From the NCBI GenBank assembly GCA_030544235.1, contig CM060470.1:8930856-8994855 (forward strand): a stretch of 64,000 nt of DNA, given 5' to 3'. Positions 48,974 through 64,000 of this stretch are shown in pieces. Source of the stretch: Lepturacanthus savala (taxonomy: Eukaryota; Chordata; Actinopteri; Scombriformes; Trichiuridae). The notes under the pieces were generated by a model that had not been told where the DNA came from, ran no database searches, and saw only the letters and a program-made list of their open reading frames with translations. The first letter of the stretch is position 1, and each line of letters starts with the position of its first letter. A program made the position numbers and the translations under genes.

Positions 48974-51223
48974 ATGTCTCTGAGGGGGGATGTGTGTGTG
49001 GTGACGGGAGCCTGCGGATTCCTGGGTACAAGACTGATCCGGCTGCTGCTGCAGGAGGAGAAAATGGCTGAGATTCGACTGCTGGACAAACGCATACAGC
49101 CCCAACTTGTGCAGACTCTGGAGGGTAAAAAAAAAGCATCAGTTATTTGTCAGCGGTTTTCTTTCAAGTTAAAAGAGATTGATTATTGGTTTTCCCAAAT
49201 AAAACCTTTGGGATAAAATAAATGCTGCAGCCAGTGTAGATATCAGATATTACTTACCAGTTATTGGAGTCAAAAGAAATACTATTCATCGTTAGTTTAT
49301 GTGTATTTATATATTGAGTGTGCATCGTGTTAATTATTGATTTGCTGTGTGTTAGACTGTAGAGGCGAAACGAAGGTGAGTGTTTTTGAGGGGGACATCA
49401 GAGACAGTGATTTCCTAAGAAAAGCTTGTCGAGGTGCATCAACTGTCTTCCACATCGCATCCATCATCGACATCATTGGCTCAGTGGACTACAGTGAGCT
49501 GTACAGGGTCAACGTTAAAGGTGAGCCGGTCACTTTAACACATTTAATGCTTCATTTAATTTTAGTTTAATTGACACATGGCAGCGTCAAATCAGGGAAA
49601 CTTTGTGCTACATTTTATATGTATAAAAAGTGCTTTATAAATAAAGTTTGATTGAAATACACTACAATTATTTGGGAGCTTTACTTTCTAAATCCAGATT
49701 TGACACAAGGCTATGATATAATACGCCTTTAAAATACAACCCAGTTAATGATGAACCCAGTGATTAAAAAAAACAATTTTTTTGTCTTTTGACATCTGAT
49801 ATAAATCTGTGGTTGGGTCACATGTTGTTAATAGCTCGACCAAATTGTAATTTTTTTCCCCCTTTAACCTTCTTTCATGGTTTCATTTCAATAAATGTTC
49901 AAATGGACTACAGTTTTATCAACAAAAATTAATTTGAATTGAAATATTAAATGTGTGTCATAAAATATTGATATATAGTTAATTTAGATTAATTACCCTC
50001 TATTATATAGAATTGCCATATGGCAACTCTATGCAAATCTCTTTCTAATTTTGGCCCAGGCTGTACTACGGTATTCGGGTCTGCTGCAACAAATGTGCCC
50101 CAGAGTTTTAAAAGATTTTTATCAGTCCATGTAAAAAAAGAACAAAAACAGGATTTCCTGGTCATGTAATGTGATTATTTTTTGTCCTTCAAAATAAAAG
50201 ACATGATATTGACAATTCACAGTAAAACATGGATTTTGTATATCACTGCTTTTTAGTAATATTGAGCCAAAGTAATTGTTGCCATTTGGCAACGCTATGC
50301 AATAGAGGCTTAATCACAAAGCGTGTAATTAATTCGATATATTTTCTTGACAGCTTTAGTTTATAGCCCTGTCCTTCATTGTATGGGAATATTAAGATCA
50401 TCTTTGTTTTTCAGGAACACAGCTGCTTCTGGAAGCATGTATTCAAGAGAACGTCATGTCCTTCATCTACACCAGCACCATTGAGGTGATGGGCCCGAAC
50501 CCCAGGGGTGAACCTATCGTCAACGGCACCGAGGACACGTCTTACGACAGCACCCTGAAGTTTGCCTACAGCAAAACCAAAAAGGAGGCCGAGCAGAGGA
50601 CCCTCCAGGCCCACAGCGAGGTGCTGCAGAACGGAGGCCGACTGGCCACCTGCGCCCTCAGGCCCATGTACATCTACGGGGAGGGCTGTCGCTTCCTCCT
50701 GGGCCACATGGGCGACGGGATACGAAACAAGGACGTGCTGTTCCGGATGTCCGTGCCGGAAGCTCGCGTGAATCCCGTCTACGTGGGCAACGTGGCCGCG
50801 GCCCACATCCAGGCGGCCCGCAGCCTCAAGGATCCGCAAAAAAGGAACGTGATCGGGGGGAAGTTTTACTTCATTTCCGACGACACGCCTCCCGTGAGCT
50901 ACTCGGACTTCAACCACGTCATGATGTCGCCTCTGGGCTTCCACATCCAGGAGAAGCTCCTCCTGCCGCTCCGCCTCCTCTACGTCATCTGTTTCCTGCT
51001 GGAGATTCTGCGCGCGATGCTCCGGCCTTTCGTACGCATCGTCCCACCTCTGAACTGGCAGCTCCTCACCATGTTGAACACACCCTTCAGCTTCTCCTAC
51101 GAGAAGGCGAAGAGGGACCTGGGATACGTCCCCAGATACACCTGGGAGGAAGCGCGCAAAAGCACCATTGAATGGCTCGCCTCGCAGTTGCCACAGGAGC
51201 GGGAAAAAATATTGCGTAAATAA
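48974..51223 (+). CDS. hsd3b1: 3-beta-hydroxysteroid dehydrogenase / delta5-4 isomerase
   Basis: Three coding exons (48974-49124, 49356-49520, 50415-51223) join in phase to 374 aa, against 373 for human HSD3B1. The family converts delta5-3-beta-hydroxysteroids such as pregnenolone and DHEA to delta4-3-ketosteroids in ER and mitochondrial membranes. Visible features: the NAD-binding TGACGFLG at residues 11-18; the acidic LLDKR after beta-2; FEGDIRD; Ser126 in YTSTIEV; catalytic Tyr157 and Lys161 (YSKTK, fitting YxxxK); a hydrophobic membrane segment at about 288-306; and the C-terminal FSFSYEKAKRDLGY-type motif. The ATG at 48974 puts the glycine motif at the usual place; an in-frame upstream ATG at 48692 was rejected. 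Exon 3 is GC-rich. Whether the proper name is hsd3b1 or hsd3b2 in this species cannot be decided here. Confidence 0.95.
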
Positions 51224-51464
51224 CTGTTGATCATCATCATTGTGCTAAAATATAAAGAATTTTTCACTGAAAAACGGGCTAATATAGAAAAGTGTCAGTG
51301 TTTGACCTCATGACCTCTCATACATGAATAAAACTTTTTTCAGCAGCAAAAAAGTGAACATGATGCACAGTGAGCATCACTACTAGGTCTGTGTGTCTGT
51401 GTGTGGAATTTGTTTGGAGTTATTTAATCTTTTAAGTTATACAGATTTTTTTTCATGCTATCAC

Positions 51465-51782
51465 TGGGACAAAGTTTAATACTACATTGTACGTTTTTTT
51501 CCAACACTGAATTAAGAACCTTCTAATCTAAAACCTTTTTTTTTCTAAAATGACTTTTAGATTTTCTATCTGTTCCAAATACCACACAATATGTTGTCAT
51601 GATCAAGGTCACCAGATTACAGATACATATGAAGATCAAGAATAAATATAAATAAATCATAAATAAGAACACTTGTCAATTATTTTCATTTGATCATAGT
51701 GTACCAGTTACTCAGCACTGATTTTATTTGGCATGTGTCTAATGTTGCTTTGATTATGCCCTTAAATATACACTTCAATATA
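51465..51782 (+). repeat. Block shared with pla1a intron 1 (53562-53873)
   Basis: Shared in order: 'gaattaag(a/g)acctt(c/t)taatc', 'taaaaccttttttt', 'ataagaacacttgtcaatta', 'tttgatcatagtgta', 'cattgattttattt'-like and 'attgctttgattatg', ending 'cttcaatata'. Identity by eye is about 80%. The block lies between the two copies of the direct repeat at 51.2-52.0 kb. Confidence 0.85.
51603..51611 (+). promoter_or_regulatory. Consensus NR5A (SF-1/LRH-1) binding sequence TCAAGGTCA
   Basis: An exact match to the nine-base NR5A half-site, 380 bases downstream of the hsd3b stop. NR5A1 is the known activator of steroidogenic genes including HSD3B, but a nine-base match is expected by chance every ~130 kb per strand, so function is only possible. 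The equivalent position in the pla1a intron copy reads TAAAGGTCA. Confidence 0.35.
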
Positions 51783-52686
51783 AAGAATTTTTCACTGATA
51801 AATAGGCTAATATAGAAAGGTGTCAGAGTTTGACCTCATGACCTCTCATGCAGTTTTTCAGAAGCAAAAAAAGTGAATATGACACAGTGAGCATCACTAC
51901 TATTTTTTTCTTAAGCAGCTCTGTGTGTGAAGTTTGCATGGAGTTATAGCATCTTTCAAGTTATTCTGATTTTTTTTTTATTATTATTTTTTTATGCTAC
52001 CAGTAGGAGTTCCCAAAGATGTTCAAACCCTATACAGGCTTTAATTAAGTTGCATTCACTCTTTGTTTCTTCAGTGGATTTTCTCGATTTCTGTATTTAC
52101 AAATGCCTAAGAAGAGATGATTTGAGACAGCGAGACAATGTTAACTTTGCTATCTGAAGGAGAGGAATGCGGGGCTGGAAACACACTAAAAGCTTTGTGA
52201 CTCTGTTGCATAAGAACACATGAAAGTTCAATGTTACCTGTTGTATTGCGACTGTGCTTTATATGAAATTAAAGTTCATGGCGAAAAACAAAAAGAAATC
52301 TTCTCATTCTACATTTAATTGTCCTCAAAAGAAAGCTTGTGTTGCATCATTTTTCTTTGAGGTTTGAAGCGAGCGGACTTTGGTAATAACTCCAAATAAC
52401 TGTAGCTAGTCGAAGGTCAGACTTGCTAATTCATGCTTAATGTATAATCATGTTCTAGATTACAATGTGCTCAACACTGAGACAAACAAATTCACTGCCA
52501 ACTCAAAGTACTGTTGTGTTGACCCATTTCCCTTCGGAAGGATTATATTTTATTTTGCATGTAATTACAACAATGATACAGTCAAATCCTGGGTATATGT
52601 CTTTCAGTGTGTTACATAAGAGAGTTTTAATAGTGAAAATCAATCAGCTGATGATTAATTTGTCCTCAGACACAACAGAGTGACCC

Positions 52687-52689
52687 CTC

Positions 52690-52721
<32 letters not shown>

Positions 52722-52722
52722 G
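52687..52722. repeat. (CT)n microsatellite
   Basis: CT units with one TTT break, followed by short (CA)n. Confidence 0.93.
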
Positions 52723-53209
52723 ACACACACACATTCATGCTCGCCCACACACACTAGTGGGCAACCAGGCCAGAGTCCAGCATTTAAAACAAACAGCCAT
52801 TGACCACCAATGAGGTCATGTTTTCACCGGCAGGCAAACAGTTTCAGCCGCTTGTCTTTCCATCCCGTTCTGATGTCTTGCAAATGTGATGACTGAGTAA
52901 AACGGAAAGTGAGACATTTCTTGTGCAAACACTGGGAGGTTTCAAGAAAAGCAACTTAGTCGCCTTCCCTATAAACATTCTTTTTTTGGACTGCTTCCTG
53001 TGGACGCCTGCCGTGCATCATGTTGTTTCCAGTCAAAGGCTGAGTAGCTGCTGAAGAGTTACAGCACTGCACAGAGCTGGGATTTGTTTAAAACAAAAGC
53101 CGATCTCCATCCACCAATCTGGGGCTAAACGGAGCAGCTGAGTACTGTTAAGTACTAACCTGCAGTTCCCAGGCAGCTTGGTTCTCCATTCAGCTGCGTT
53201 GCTGTAGAA

Positions 53210-63884
<10,675 letters not shown>

Positions 63885-64000
63885 GAAAAAAATGTCTTCC
63901 AAAAAAAAAAAAAAAATCACAGAGCCAAATATGCCGATTTTATTCAGGATACTAATATTACAAATAATGTCACTCTACTACTAACTGACATGCAGACAAT
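63885..64000 (+). other. pla1a: Start of the pla1a 3' untranslated region
   Basis: The reading frame stops at TGA 63882-63884. The remaining 116 bases are AT-rich with an A15 run and hold no AATAAA, so the poly(A) site lies beyond the window. Confidence 0.6.

Larger units (their letters stand above)
51245..51975 (+). repeat. Directly repeated block in the hsd3b 3' flank
   Basis: 51245-51485 and 51774-51975 share, in the same order, 'aatataaagaatttttcact', 'gggctaatatagaaa', 'tttgacctcatgacctctca', 'cacagtgagcatcactacta' and a terminal T-rich segment. The first copy starts 22 bases after the hsd3b stop, so it includes the proximal 3' UTR. Confidence 0.85.
51224..53209 (+). other. hsd3b 3' flank and spacer before pla1a
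   Basis: A plausible hsd3b poly(A) signal AATAAA is at 51327-51332. The rest is AT-rich and holds a duplicated block (51245-51485 and 51774-51975), a block shared with pla1a intron 1, and a (CT)n tract at 52687-52722. I see no further coding exon. The pla1a promoter should lie in the last few hundred bases; no TATA box in good position was evident. Confidence 0.55.

Noticed and set aside
50411..50944. 177-codon minus-strand frame opposite hsd3b exon 3
   Set aside because: Antisense shadow of the GC-rich hsd3b exon, without similarity of its own.

Overview
This is a 64 kb piece of vertebrate nuclear DNA, almost certainly from a ray-finned (teleost) fish. Coding sequence is split into short exons by introns with GT-AG borders. 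Long (CA)n, (TA)n and (GAAA)n microsatellites are common. Several dispersed repeats match families I recognise as typical of teleost genomes: short inverted-repeat DNA transposons of Tc1/mariner and hAT type, and a 'GGCGACACGGTGG' repeat. No prokaryotic, viral, CRISPR or operon-like features are visible.

Layout. Positions 1-27.9 kb hold no convincing protein-coding exon. This is a gene desert with microsatellites, decayed transposons and some complex, repeat-poor blocks that may be conserved regulatory DNA. From 28 kb on there are four plus-strand genes in a row. (1) hao2, an FMN-dependent 2-hydroxyacid oxidase, seven coding exons, 357 aa, ending in the peroxisomal signal SKL. (2) A BTB-BACK-Kelch gene closest to KLHL9/KLHL13, a likely CUL3 ubiquitin-ligase adaptor. 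Nine coding exons can be joined; the start codon is unresolved (620 aa from the first in-frame ATG, up to about 690 aa if the open frame upstream is coding). (3) A 3-beta-hydroxysteroid dehydrogenase/isomerase (hsd3b1-like), three coding exons, 374 aa. (4) pla1a, a phosphatidylserine-specific phospholipase A1, eleven coding exons, 456 aa, whose stop codon lies about 115 bases before the window ends. I placed exons by splice consensus, continuous reading phase and similarity to the known families. For hao2, hsd3b and pla1a the exons join in phase to the length expected of the family.

The genes do not form a pathway in the bacterial sense. The hao2-hsd3b neighbourhood matches human chromosome 1p12 (HAO2-HSD3B2-HSD3B1), so this is probably an old syntenic block, here with a KLHL9/13-type gene between the two and pla1a beyond them.

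I did not find a clearly new biological system. The points most worth checking are: a GC-AG intron in pla1a inside the lipase lid; a pair of overlapping donor sites in pla1a, one of which would add a stop codon; a Tc1-like element ending 27 bases before a klhl exon; a duplicated block shared by the hsd3b 3' flank and pla1a intron 1, carrying an NR5A/SF-1-type site; a long-armed inverted-repeat element at 47.4-48.0 kb; and several perfect hairpins in introns.
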